Shown here: positions 17,654 to 26,221 of the stretch, piece after piece
How positions within the stretch are numbered: position 1 is the stretch's first letter
How the letters are laid out: the number at the start of each line of letters is the position of its first letter
The notes under the pieces: model-generated
The model's input: the letters and a program-made list of their open reading frames with translations, nothing else
What the model was told of the DNA's origin: nothing
The model's database searches: none
Assembly: GCF_042664795.1 (NCBI RefSeq)
Contig: NZ_JBHTBN010000003.1
Span: forward strand, 62,001-126,000
DNA length: 64,000 nt
From: Jejudonia soesokkakensis
GTDB taxonomy: Bacteria; Bacteroidota; Bacteroidia; Flavobacteriales; Flavobacteriaceae
Direction: 5' to 3'
Program-made: the position numbers and the translations under genes

Positions 17654-19348
17654 ATGTGCGGAATTGTATGTGCGTTCGATCTTAAAAGGCCAGCCGAAGA
17701 GCTGAGACCACAATTATTAACCATGTCAAAGTGTTTAAGACACCGAGGACCCGACTGGAGCGGAATTTACGACTCCAAAAAAGCAATTATGGCGCACGAG
17801 CGTCTTGCAATTGTAGATCCAACCTCAGGCAAGCAACCGCTTTTTTCTGAAGACAAAAAACTGGTACTCGCAGCCAATGGTGAAATTTATAACCATATGG
17901 AAATACGGGAACAGTTAAAAGAAAACTATGCGTTTCAGACAAAAAGTGATTGTGAGGTTATTCTCGCGTTGTATAAAGAAAAAGGTGTGTCCTTTTTGGA
18001 TGATCTAAATGGGATTTTCGGATTTGCATTGTATGATGTTAAAACCAATGAATATTTAATTGCTCGCGATCATATGGGGATCATTCCGTTATATATGGGT
18101 TGGGATAAAGATGGAACTTTTTATGTGGCTTCAGAATTAAAAGCACTGGAAGGTTTCTGTACAAAGATAGAGTTATTTCCTCCGGGACATTATTTACATA
18201 GCAGCGACGGAAAACTGGTGCGCTGGTGGAAGCGTGACTGGATGGAATATGATGCAGTAAAAGATAATGAAACCAATATAGAGGACCTTCGGAAAGCTCT
18301 TGATGCAGCTGTACACAGACAATTAATGAGTGATGTTCCTTATGGGGTTCTTCTCTCTGGCGGATTGGATTCCTCGATAACTTCGGCTTTGGCAAAAAAA
18401 TATTCAGACAAACGTGTCGAAAGTGGTGACACTGAAGGTGCCTGGTATCCAAGATTACACTCGTTTGCCATTGGATTGGAAGGTTCGCCAGATCTTTCCG
18501 CAGCTAAAAAAGTTGCAGAGCATTTGGATACGGTTCATCATGAAGTTCATTTTACGATACAGGAAGGAATCGATGCATTACGAGACGTGATTTATCATGT
18601 AGAAACTTATGATATTACAACCATTCGTGCTTCAACACCTATGTTTTTATTGGCACGAGCAATCAAAGCAATGGGAATTAAGATGGTGCTATCTGGCGAA
18701 GGTGCCGATGAGATCTTTGGCGGATATTTATACTTTCATAAAGCACCTTCCGCAAAAGAATTTCACGAAGAAAATGTTCGGAAACTGGACAAGCTTCATA
18801 TGTATGACTGTTTACGTGCGAACAAATCGTTGGCTTCCTGGGGAATTGAAGGTCGTGTACCATTTCTCGATAAAGAATTTATGGATGTCGCCATGCGTTT
18901 AAACCCGAAAGATAAGATGATCATAGCAGGGCAAGGAAAACCTACCGACAGACAAGCCATGGAAAAGTGGGTATTACGTGAAGCATTTGCCGATATGCTT
19001 CCTGCCGAAGTAGCCTGGAGGCAAAAAGAACAGTTTAGCGATGGTGTAGGATATAGCTGGATCGATACGCTAAAGGAGATGGTTAACAAGGAAATAAGTG
19101 ATGATCAAATGGCAAATGCGAAATACCGTTTTCCTATTCAGACACCCACCAGTAAAGAAGAGTTTTACTACCGTACCATTTTTGAAGAACACTTTCCTGG
19201 AGATGCAGCTGCTTTAACTGTACCTTCTGTACCTAGCGTGGCGTGTAGCAGTCAGGTGGCATTAGATTGGGATGAGAGCTTTAAGAACATGAATGACCCG
19301 AGTGGTAGAGCGGTTGCAAAAGTTCATGATGATGCCTACTCAAAATAA
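17654..19348 (+). CDS. asnB: Asparagine synthase (glutamine-hydrolysing)
   Basis: 564 residues. The mature N-terminus MCGIVC supplies the class II glutaminase nucleophile Cys2, which releases ammonia from glutamine. The second domain has the ATP-pyrophosphatase loop SGGLDSS (235-241) for aspartate adenylation, and SGEGADEIFGGY further on. The length and layout match E. coli AsnB. A second ATG in a different frame lies 28 bases upstream inside a copy of the same ATGTGCGGAA sequence; the start at 17654 is required for the catalytic Cys2. A good terminator follows at 19370. Confidence 0.96.
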   Translation: MCGIVCAFDLKRPAEELRPQLLTMSKCLRHRGPDWSGIYDSKKAIMAHERLAIVDPTSGKQPLFSEDKKLVLAANGEIYNHMEIREQLKENYAFQTKSDCEVILALYKEKGVSFLDDLNGIFGFALYDVKTNEYLIARDHMGIIPLYMGWDKDGTFYVASELKALEGFCTKIELFPPGHYLHSSDGKLVRWWKRDWMEYDAVKDNETNIEDLRKALDAAVHRQLMSDVPYGVLLSGGLDSSITSALAKKYSDKRVESGDTEGAWYPRLHSFAIGLEGSPDLSAAKKVAEHLDTVHHEVHFTIQEGIDALRDVIYHVETYDITTIRASTPMFLLARAIKAMGIKMVLSGEGADEIFGGYLYFHKAPSAKEFHEENVRKLDKLHMYDCLRANKSLASWGIEGRVPFLDKEFMDVAMRLNPKDKMIIAGQGKPTDRQAMEKWVLREAFADMLPAEVAWRQKEQFSDGVGYSWIDTLKEMVNKEISDDQMANAKYRFPIQTPTSKEEFYYRTIFEEHFPGDAAALTVPSVPSVACSSQVALDWDESFKNMNDPSGRAVAKVHDDAYSK

Positions 19349-19369
19349 ATAGGTATAAAAAAGATATTG

Positions 19370-19408
19370 AATGAGCCATAATTTTTGAAGTTTGTGGCTC
19401 ATTTTTTT
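19370..19408 (+). terminator. Terminator of asnB
   Basis: AATGAGCCA pairs with TGGCTCATT over a 16-base loop and is followed by a tract of seven to eight Ts. Confidence 0.8.
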
Positions 19409-19457
19409 ATTACTGTTAATTCCATTATAAATCAGTGCCAATAAGGGTTAAAGGTCA

Positions 19458-19487
19458 TTGGATACTATGATAGTGTGCTTATCTTTA
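19458..19487 (+). promoter_or_regulatory. Putative promoter of the SDR-like gene
   Basis: TTG (19458-19460), 19 bases, then TATCTTTA (19480-19487), a one-mismatch TAnnTTTG. This is the best spaced -33/-7 pair in the window. Only three bases separate it from the ATG at 19491, so the mRNA is probably leaderless. Confidence 0.55.
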
Positions 19488-19490
19488 AGT

Positions 19491-20117
19491 ATGGAAAAGA
19501 TATTAGTAGCCGGTGCCACTGGCACCACAGGAAAAAAAGTTGTACAACTATTAAAAGACTCAGAGCACTATCAACCCGTAGCCATGATTCGGAAGGCGGA
19601 TCAAAAACAGCAATTCGAATCAGACAAGATTGAAACTGTGATGGGTGATTTGTCTCAGGATGTTTCAGCAACAACCAAAGGTATTGATAAAGTGATCTTT
19701 GCAGCAGGTTCTGGTGGAAAAGATGTTGTAAATGTTGACCAAGAAGGTGCAAAAAGACTGATTGACGCTTCCAAAAAGGAACACATAAAGAAATTTGTGA
19801 TGTTGAGTTCTATGGGAGCCGATAATCCGCAAGGAGAGCTTAAGGAATACCTAGATGCAAAACAAAATGCCGATCAGTATTTGGACATTAGCGGATTGAC
19901 CTTTACAATCGTACGCCCAGGAAGTCTTACTAATGATGAAGGACTTGGAAAAATTAAGCTTCAAAAGAAACTAAATGAACAAGGTGAAATTCCACGTTGG
20001 GATGTAGCCAGAACGTTAGTAAAAAGTTTAGATACTGAAGTGGCTAAAAATCAGGCTTTCGAAATTTTAAAAGGAGAACAGCAAATTGAAGAAGCTGTAC
20101 AGGCATTTCAGATATAA
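19491..20117 (+). CDS. NAD(P)-binding atypical SDR / NmrA-like protein
   Basis: 209 residues from the ATG at 19491; an in-frame ATG does exist upstream within the predicted promoter (19458 frame), but MEKILVAGATGTTGKK puts the Rossmann glycine motif GATGTTG at residues 8-14, as the family requires. A serine-rich LSSMGADNP follows the central strand, where classical SDRs have the catalytic Ser; the YxxxK motif is only partly kept (DAKQNADQY), so it may be a redox sensor or an epimerase/reductase of unknown substrate. Similar to the YwnB/YhfK group. Followed by a bidirectional terminator. Confidence 0.8.
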   Translation: MEKILVAGATGTTGKKVVQLLKDSEHYQPVAMIRKADQKQQFESDKIETVMGDLSQDVSATTKGIDKVIFAAGSGGKDVVNVDQEGAKRLIDASKKEHIKKFVMLSSMGADNPQGELKEYLDAKQNADQYLDISGLTFTIVRPGSLTNDEGLGKIKLQKKLNEQGEIPRWDVARTLVKSLDTEVAKNQAFEILKGEQQIEEAVQAFQI

Positions 20118-20138
20118 GAAGTGCTAAGCAAATATTTA

Positions 20139-20167
20139 AAAAACGCCAGACAATGTCTGGCGTTTTT
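20139..20167. terminator. Bidirectional terminator
   Basis: A perfect 13-base-pair stem, AAAAACGCCAGAC with GTCTGGCGTTTTT, and a 3-base loop. It has T tracts on both strands and sits between two convergent genes (stops at 20117 and 20170), so it probably serves both. Confidence 0.92.
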
Positions 20168-20169
20168 AT

Positions 20170-20952
20170 TTAGTAACATAACTTATAATCAGTACATAAC
20201 ATTTCTTTGATCTCATCTTCAGAAAAACCTAAAGAAATCATATCTGCTTTTAAAGCCTCTATTTCTGGTTTCAATTCTTTAAATTGTTTTGCAGTTAGCA
20301 GTGTGAAATTTTGCAATTTTATCGAAGTTAAATCCGGAAACTTCTCTTTACTCACGGCCCATTGATACTCTTCTCCAGGCTTTAATAAATTATTATCCAC
20401 AAAAAGGTGTAATTTATTTCCGGTCACTCCTACTTTGGTCATATGGTCGCTATCTGCTTTCTTAATCAGAAAATAACTTTTATCATCCGGCTCATCGGTG
20501 ATCCATAAAAAATGTATTTCTGGAATATAAATTTTAATGCTGTCGTTTGGTGCCAGTTGTAAATACACTCTATCATTGCGATAGGTAACTCCCAGATGTT
20601 CTCCTGCTGCTTTTTGCTTGGTAAATTTTTTCCAGACATACGACAGATATTTTTCTGAAAACGATGCCGTTTCAGCAACACGTTTAAAATTGGGAATAGC
20701 ATCAAAACCTGCTTCTTTGTTTTCTCCTATATCGTATAATTGTCCGCTTTCATCGACCAGCAATACATTTTCTGAAGCCCCTACTTTAATTGTATTTTCA
20801 GAAGTGATCAAACTTCCTTTCTTCAATTTATTTCCATTAGCCAACGCTGGTTCTCCCGTCACTTTGAAAACACAATAATTTGTCTGAGCAACAAGCGTTT
20901 CAGAAAAAAATAACGTAGCGATAAGCGCTATTGATAGATATAACTTTTCCAT
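20170..20952 (-). CDS. Secreted protein of unknown function, last gene of the envelope operon
   Basis: 260 residues with a signal peptide ending VAQ (about residue 23). Residues 25-75 contain a run of short strands (KKGSLI, TIKVGASENVLLVDESGQLY) that resembles the FecR-type beta-domain, but the match is by eye only. A middle region and a helical C-terminus (KELKPEIEALKADM) follow; three cysteines are present. The start overlaps the end of the CHASE2 gene by 25 bases, so the two are very probably co-translated. FecR-like and CHASE2 domains are often linked in bacterial operons, which fits, but the role is unknown. Confidence 0.7.
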   Translation of the reverse strand: MEKLYLSIALIATLFFSETLVAQTNYCVFKVTGEPALANGNKLKKGSLITSENTIKVGASENVLLVDESGQLYDIGENKEAGFDAIPNFKRVAETASFSEKYLSYVWKKFTKQKAAGEHLGVTYRNDRVYLQLAPNDSIKIYIPEIHFLWITDEPDDKSYFLIKKADSDHMTKVGVTGNKLHLFVDNNLLKPGEEYQWAVSKEKFPDLTSIKLQNFTLLTAKQFKELKPEIEALKADMISLGFSEDEIKEMLCTDYKLCY

Positions 20953-22100
20953 GCGTATTTTGTTTTTAAGTATTTAATTAGAATAAGATAAATGCCAATA
21001 CATTCGACACTTAGCAAACAAACAGCTATTATTCCTGTGGATTTTAAATAAATATCGGCTGTCAATAAATACAGTGCGATATATAGAAAAACTACGGTAA
21101 AAAACAACTGTACTAATTTTTTGGTAAATGTATAGCGTGCTTTGGCTTTTTTATTTAACTGAATAAAATAGACCAAACTTATATAGGTTAACAGCACCGT
21201 AATAAGGATAAGAATCCAATTAGGAACTTTATAAATAAAGTCATTGGTAAGCAGCATTTGCAACGTGTTGGCATGAATCACAATTCCGTTCATGTCTGGA
21301 ATACTTTTTCCAACGGCCTTTGCATTGAGGGGTGTAAAATGTTTGTCCTCTACATCAAAAGGATTCCCTAACGGAACTCCAAGATATCCCAGCAGAATAA
21401 TTTTATCTTTTAAAATAGGGAGTGCTTCATCTTCCATTACCTCATCAAATCCAAAGGTTAAAAAATGAGGCTGTCCGCCATAATATTTAATCGTGTTTGA
21501 TTGCTGAAGTTTTTTTTCAATTGCTGAAAATTCTTTAGTAGAAAGTACCTGCTGTGCGACTTTGACGGGAAAGGAATATACTTTTTTATTCTGTATTTCT
21601 GAAACGCCTTCAAACTCCCGAATGACTCCATTTTCAGCATCAAAATTAATGTTCGAATAACCTTCGGTAGTCGTTTTATTTCTGAAAAACTCATCATTGG
21701 ATACAATTCCATCTCCCACAAAAGCAAAAGAATTGACCACATTCGGTTTTTGTAACTGAAGCTTCAGCAACGAATCTGAAAAAGCTTCCCGCTCTTCTCT
21801 AAAGATAAGATCGACTCCAATTACTTTGGGTTGCTGCTGCTGAATATGATCTAGTAATTCGGCCAGTTCAAAACGGTCCCGATGTTCTATATTGACCAAA
21901 ATGATTTCCTGGTTGACAGGATACTCCTCCCCCATCTTTTCGGTATAAAAAAGATCCAGAAAACTGAAATCCTTGAATGCATTGGCAAAAGGATTAAAAA
22001 TAGAAAGATTGACTAAAATAAAAGAAGCAATACCTAACACCACAAACGAAAACAGCATGCAGTAAAAAGCTTCCCGAAAGAGTAGTTTTCTATTCCCCAT
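20928..22100 (-). CDS. CHASE2 sensor domain membrane protein
   Basis: 390 residues. An N-terminal membrane helix (about 13-35) leads into a large extracytoplasmic domain with CHASE2 features: ILVNIEHR, PKVIGVDLIF, KDKIILLGYLG and PDMNGIVIHANTLQMLL. Three C-terminal helices follow (about 285-375). No kinase, cyclase or GGDEF domain follows the last helix, so it can only signal through partners. CHASE2 domains sense unknown envelope or external cues. It overlaps the channel gene by 11 bases upstream and the secreted protein by 25 bases downstream. Confidence 0.85.
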   Translation of the reverse strand: MGNRKLLFREAFYCMLFSFVVLGIASFILVNLSIFNPFANAFKDFSFLDLFYTEKMGEEYPVNQEIILVNIEHRDRFELAELLDHIQQQQPKVIGVDLIFREEREAFSDSLLKLQLQKPNVVNSFAFVGDGIVSNDEFFRNKTTTEGYSNINFDAENGVIREFEGVSEIQNKKVYSFPVKVAQQVLSTKEFSAIEKKLQQSNTIKYYGGQPHFLTFGFDEVMEDEALPILKDKIILLGYLGVPLGNPFDVEDKHFTPLNAKAVGKSIPDMNGIVIHANTLQMLLTNDFIYKVPNWILILITVLLTYISLVYFIQLNKKAKARYTFTKKLVQLFFTVVFLYIALYLLTADIYLKSTGIIAVCLLSVECIGIYLILIKYLKTKYAWKSYIYQ

Positions 22101-22806
22101 GTTTCTTTTTTTTAAGCTTAACAGTATTTGACAAAGCAGAAGCGACCAGTCCTGCTGGCACTGTAATGATTCCTAAGCCAATGATGAGTATAAAAAAGGT
22201 AAAGATTTTTCCTCCGATAGTTATTGGGTAAATATCGCCGTAGCCAACTGTTGTTAAGGTAGAAATCGACCACCAAAGGCTCGTAAATACTGATGAAAAT
22301 TTTTCGGGTTGCGCTTCATTTTCGAAGTAATAAATCCCGATAGCCGACAGGTATAAAAGGATTCCGGTAATAATGAGAAACAAAATAATTTCTTCACGAG
22401 CATCGACAGCAGCCTGCTTGAAGCGTCTTAATGCCTTGTTATACCTTACCAGCTTTAAGATTCGAAACACTCTAAATATTCTGAATATCCGTAAGGATCG
22501 TAGGTCTAGCCCAAAAGATAAATAAAAAGGTAGAATCGCTAGAAAATCGATCATTCCATAAAAGCTTAAAATATACTTCCACGGTTTTTTTGAGTATATA
22601 ATGCGAAGGATATATTCTACCGTAAAGATAGACACACAAAACACTTCAAACCAATACAACAAACTTCTCGTGCTGTCTTTAAGATGAGGCAACGTTTCAA
22701 TAGAAAACGCCACCAGTGAAAGGATGATGAGTATCTGTATAAAGATATCAAAACGTCTCCCGTTCTTGGAGTTGATGTTGGTGATGATGTTTTTTAAAGT
22801 AGCCAA
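22090..22806 (-). CDS. Voltage-gated potassium channel (Kv-type, six helices)
   Basis: 238 residues, a complete single-subunit Kv channel. The S4 voltage sensor carries Arg at 103, 106, 109, 112, 115, then Lys118 and Arg121, at every third residue. The pore helix and selectivity filter read TLTTVGYGD (183-191), which predicts K+ selectivity. The C-terminus after S6 is short and basic, so there is no RCK domain. The start codon is TTG at 22806, four bases after the HExxH protease stop. It opens a K+ path in the inner membrane on depolarisation; its place between a protease gene and a CHASE2 gene is unusual. Confidence 0.92.
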   Translation of the reverse strand: MATLKNIITNINSKNGRRFDIFIQILIILSLVAFSIETLPHLKDSTRSLLYWFEVFCVSIFTVEYILRIIYSKKPWKYILSFYGMIDFLAILPFYLSFGLDLRSLRIFRIFRVFRILKLVRYNKALRRFKQAAVDAREEIILFLIITGILLYLSAIGIYYFENEAQPEKFSSVFTSLWWSISTLTTVGYGDIYPITIGGKIFTFFILIIGLGIITVPAGLVASALSNTVKLKKKKHGE

Positions 22807-22810
22807 AATA

Positions 22811-24145
22811 TCAATTTACCTTAAACATCGTTTCGTCAAAGTCTGGATTAATTTCTATTACTGGATAAGTCGTTATGGTAGTCACATTTACTTCTGTGCC
22901 ACTCATATCAATTGTACTTGTCATTTCCTGCCTAAAAGAATAAAGAATTCCACTTACACTTCGGTAATCAAAGTAATGTATCCAGTTTTTTGAAACCATA
23001 CCACCCATTTTGGAATCCCAATCAACATACGTAAGTAATCCTGTATTTACACTGTAGTAATATTTCTTCTTTTCGGTGGTTTTACTTTGAGTGTTTTCCA
23101 TGATGGTTTCTTCAGGAGTCTCCAGTACATAATATTTTTTGCCATTAAACTCTTCTACTCCCAGATAATTTACAGTATAGGCTTTCTCGAGCAGTTTATA
23201 TTCCTGAATATAATTAGAGCTGTTGCTTATCATATTCATAGTTTGTCCTGGAGCAACTACCCAAGGAACATTACTTGTAGTTCTTGTGTATACTTTTTCG
23301 TCTTTTACCAAAGTTTCAACATAGGTAGAAGTTCCTGGTGTTAATGAGGAAACCGTTGTAATCTTATTAAGAAGGGTTGAGGAATCTAAGTAATGCATTT
23401 CTAAACTAGTAGTGACTGCTACATCGGTTCCACTTACCTTCATTTTCATTTCATTTTTTTGGTGTTGGTATAATTTATCTATCCGTTTAATTTTATCAAC
23501 ACCTCCCAACGCTTCAAGGCTTTTACGCAAAATTTTTTCCGCATTCATTTCATCTTCATCAATATTTGTATCATCACGATCTCTTACGTTTTCTTCACTT
23601 ACGGAAACTCCAATATCAATGACTGAAGCAGATTGCCAACCATTTATAAGAGATTCGAGTCGATCTGTTACTGTTGTTTTTGAATTGATTGCGTGGTTGC
23701 TCTCAGCAATAGTTTCCAGAGCTTCGGTTAACTGCTTTCGGTTTGCACCAAAATCATTTAAAACTTTTCCGGCAAATTCATCTGCTTTCATTTCATGCTG
23801 TTTTGAAAGCGGAAATTCATGATTTTTAAGGTGGTGTGCCACCTCATGGGATAGTTGTAGCAATGCTGCCCAGTCTGTAATGAGATATGAATCTAATCTT
23901 GTTTTAAAATCTTCAGCAAGTAAAAGTATTTTTTCTCCATTATACACAACAGCTTCGGGATACTCCTTCTCATAGGGCATCTCCATAAAGCTTGAAGCCT
24001 GATAGAAATTTAGTTCATTTAACGAGGTCCCATTGGATACAATAATCTTATCTACCAGCCTTTGAAAATTTTCTTGTGCATAGGTAGTATTTGAGATTAT
24101 CAATAGACTTCCTGTTATAAATGTGAGGAGTACTTGTGTTTTCAT
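22811..24145 (-). CDS. Secreted HExxH metalloprotease-like protein with C-terminal lipoprotein-sorting-like domain
   Basis: 444 residues with a signal peptide ending YAQ (residue 24). The zinc motif is HEVAHH (100-105) and the third ligand is probably Glu118 in the EMKADEFAG segment, so this is an M48/gluzincin-like active site without the usual membrane helices. The half after residue 210 (SLEALGGVDKIKRIDKL onward) resembles the LolA/outer-membrane lipoprotein-sorting fold that flavobacterial zinc proteases often carry at the C-terminus. Probably periplasmic. Its start is two bases after the lipoprotein gene stop. Confidence 0.75.
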   Translation of the reverse strand: MKTQVLLTFITGSLLIISNTTYAQENFQRLVDKIIVSNGTSLNELNFYQASSFMEMPYEKEYPEAVVYNGEKILLLAEDFKTRLDSYLITDWAALLQLSHEVAHHLKNHEFPLSKQHEMKADEFAGKVLNDFGANRKQLTEALETIAESNHAINSKTTVTDRLESLINGWQSASVIDIGVSVSEENVRDRDDTNIDEDEMNAEKILRKSLEALGGVDKIKRIDKLYQHQKNEMKMKVSGTDVAVTTSLEMHYLDSSTLLNKITTVSSLTPGTSTYVETLVKDEKVYTRTTSNVPWVVAPGQTMNMISNSSNYIQEYKLLEKAYTVNYLGVEEFNGKKYYVLETPEETIMENTQSKTTEKKKYYYSVNTGLLTYVDWDSKMGGMVSKNWIHYFDYRSVSGILYSFRQEMTSTIDMSGTEVNVTTITTYPVIEINPDFDETMFKVN

Positions 24146-24147
24146 AG

Positions 24148-24648
24148 TTACATATTAAGTAGGATCTCATGAAATCTTTCAGATACGGGTAGCGTTTGTT
24201 GCCCTTCCAGATTAATAAAACCAAGTATTTTACTTTCAGGATCGTATAACAAACTCAATTGCTCGCTATCCATTTTTATGATTAATTGCTTGGTTGGCTC
24301 ATACGAGGAGTCTTCAGTATATGCCTGCCAATTATAAGAGGAATCATCCAGCAAATGCACAATAAATGCATCCCCTTCTTCCTTATTTAATCCCTTTCTA
24401 AAAACAAGTTGATTTGAATATTCCTTGGCGGTACTGTCAACAAGTTTTTTTTCGATATCAAACACTTCAATAGTCGAAAAATATGTCACCATATCATAAG
24501 TGTCTTCCATTAAAAAACCTTCAATATTTTTAACTTGATTGATATTGGCTACGGAATCTACTTCGGTTTTAGGGAGCTCCCGTTGCGAATTACAACTCAT
24601 GACGCTACAACTAATGCAAAATAAAATGGCAATTTTCTGAATGTTCAT
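24148..24648 (-). CDS. Small lipoprotein, unknown function
   Basis: 166 residues. Signal peptide with lipobox VMSC (Cys19), so it is anchored in a membrane. The rest is acidic and serine-rich, with no motif I know. The ATG directly follows the protease stop at 24649 and the stop is two bases from the next start, so it is certainly co-transcribed. It may be a partner or inhibitor of one of the two adjacent proteases, which is only an inference from position. Confidence 0.75.
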   Translation of the reverse strand: MNIQKIAILFCISCSVMSCNSQRELPKTEVDSVANINQVKNIEGFLMEDTYDMVTYFSTIEVFDIEKKLVDSTAKEYSNQLVFRKGLNKEEGDAFIVHLLDDSSYNWQAYTEDSSYEPTKQLIIKMDSEQLSLLYDPESKILGFINLEGQQTLPVSERFHEILLNM

Positions 24649-26100
24649 CTAGCTGCGTTTTATATCAAGTACCATCAATGCCATCGTCCCTTTTTCATAT
24701 TCGGCTTCAAAGCCCATTTTTCCGTCTTTTAATTTTACTTGATCCTTAGCAATCAATTCGTCTTTAAAAATTATATAGAGTTTGTCCATCAAGTCACCGT
24801 CCATAGCATCCAATCGTTGTTTGGCTTCATTGACATCTACTTTGTTTTCAGAAAAAATAACCACAGAATAATCAGATGCTACATCGCTATTTAATCGGAA
24901 CCAATATTGCTCTCCAGGTACGATAACCGATGTATTTTCATACGCGATATATGGACTTATTTCTTCCTGATGTGGAAACAACACTCCACTGTCACCATTG
25001 CTATCGGCTCCTATCACATACACGTATGCGGGTTTGCTAACTTCAGCATACATACGGTAGCGCGTATTGATTGGATAGGCAGTTTTTGTGGTATAATCAC
25101 CAATACTTTGTACCTCTTCGTCCATCACAACGTCCTGCCATCCTAATACTGTTTTTTTATAATCTCCAGCCCCTTTAGAAACATCCATCTTACTTCCATC
25201 GTACAACTTTAGGGCTAACTGACCCGCCAATAATTTCTTTTCTTTTTTATCTTCCTGAATGATTTTTTTCTGCGGAATCATCTCGAACGCATAGCGAGTA
25301 TGGTTGGCAAAGTCGTCATAACGCACCCACATCAAACCATCATTGCCCCAATTGGTTCCCCAGCTGTTTACAATTTCGAAAGAACCACCATACTTATCAT
25401 CATCATAGCCTATAACACACATGGCGTGACCACCTGTAAAATCTCCTCCGTCCGGTTCAAATACATTTTTGGCTGAATAAAACGAATTCTGAACCATAAA
25501 ACCAATGATTACAGGGTTTCCATTTAACAGCGAACGTTTTACCGATTCAATTTTTACAATATTGGTTTCATCGCTTCCATAGAGGCGTGTAAAATCTTTG
25601 ATCTTGTTTTGCTTTGCCGACTCTACTAATGCATCTGGAACAGCTGTATCGCATAGTACATCATATTCATTAAAGAAAGGAGTTCCCATTTCGACCATGG
25701 TCTCCATTGCCTTCCCTATAAAAGCGCCCCCCTGGCAGTTGTAATCATCATCAACATTAGCATTGAGGTAAGTAAACACAGGTGAATAAGCATTTTTGTC
25801 AATTTCGACTTTATCGGTCATATTTCGCCTTCTCGCATTTAAAATGGTACGGCCATAATAGGCTGCAGACCAACCCACACAAGTACCATATCCCTTTTGG
25901 TTTCGGATAGTTGGTAAGAATTTACGAAGGGAAGTACGCGGCTGTTCTCCCACCACATCCTGAAAAGCTACATTTCTAGCTTTCATTGGAACATCTTCAT
26001 AGGCTTCATCATCTAGCAGCAATCCCATACGTGGAATGTCCTGGCCAAAAATGGTACATGGAAATAGGAAAATAAGTAGTAAAAAAACTGATTTTTTCAT
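24649..26100 (-). CDS. Exported papain-like (C1) cysteine protease with C-terminal DUF4384-like domain
   Basis: 483 residues, first gene of the six-gene operon. Signal peptide of about 20 residues. The catalytic residues are all present: oxyanion Gln68, nucleophile Cys74 (GTCVGWS), His225 (GGHAMCVIGYDD) and Asn245 (VNSWGTNWG). Unlike secreted plant papains there is no obvious long prodomain, and a central linker rich in Lys/Glu follows. Residues about 355-445 (PAYVYVIGADSNGDSG, LFPHQEE, ENTSVIVPGEQYWFRL) look like DUF4384, found with proteases and kinases in envelope contexts. Substrate unknown. Confidence 0.85.
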   Translation of the reverse strand: MKKSVFLLLIFLFPCTIFGQDIPRMGLLLDDEAYEDVPMKARNVAFQDVVGEQPRTSLRKFLPTIRNQKGYGTCVGWSAAYYGRTILNARRRNMTDKVEIDKNAYSPVFTYLNANVDDDYNCQGGAFIGKAMETMVEMGTPFFNEYDVLCDTAVPDALVESAKQNKIKDFTRLYGSDETNIVKIESVKRSLLNGNPVIIGFMVQNSFYSAKNVFEPDGGDFTGGHAMCVIGYDDDKYGGSFEIVNSWGTNWGNDGLMWVRYDDFANHTRYAFEMIPQKKIIQEDKKEKKLLAGQLALKLYDGSKMDVSKGAGDYKKTVLGWQDVVMDEEVQSIGDYTTKTAYPINTRYRMYAEVSKPAYVYVIGADSNGDSGVLFPHQEEISPYIAYENTSVIVPGEQYWFRLNSDVASDYSVVIFSENKVDVNEAKQRLDAMDGDLMDKLYIIFKDELIAKDQVKLKDGKMGFEAEYEKGTMALMVLDIKRS

Positions 26101-26150
26101 TGGAAATAGTGTTTATCATTGCTAATGCTAAATAAACAACATCCCTATAA

Positions 26151-26180
26151 AAAAAAATATACCCATTAGCGGGTATATTT
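26151..26180 (-). terminator. Candidate terminator at the 3' end of menB
   Basis: On the minus strand AAATATACCC pairs with GGGTATATTT over a 6-base loop and is followed by a long T tract. It lies about 40 bases after the menB stop and upstream of the envelope operon, so it separates the two. Confidence 0.85.
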
Positions 26181-26221
26181 TGAATGCTTATTGTGAAGCA
26201 ATTACAGCATTTCTCAACGTA

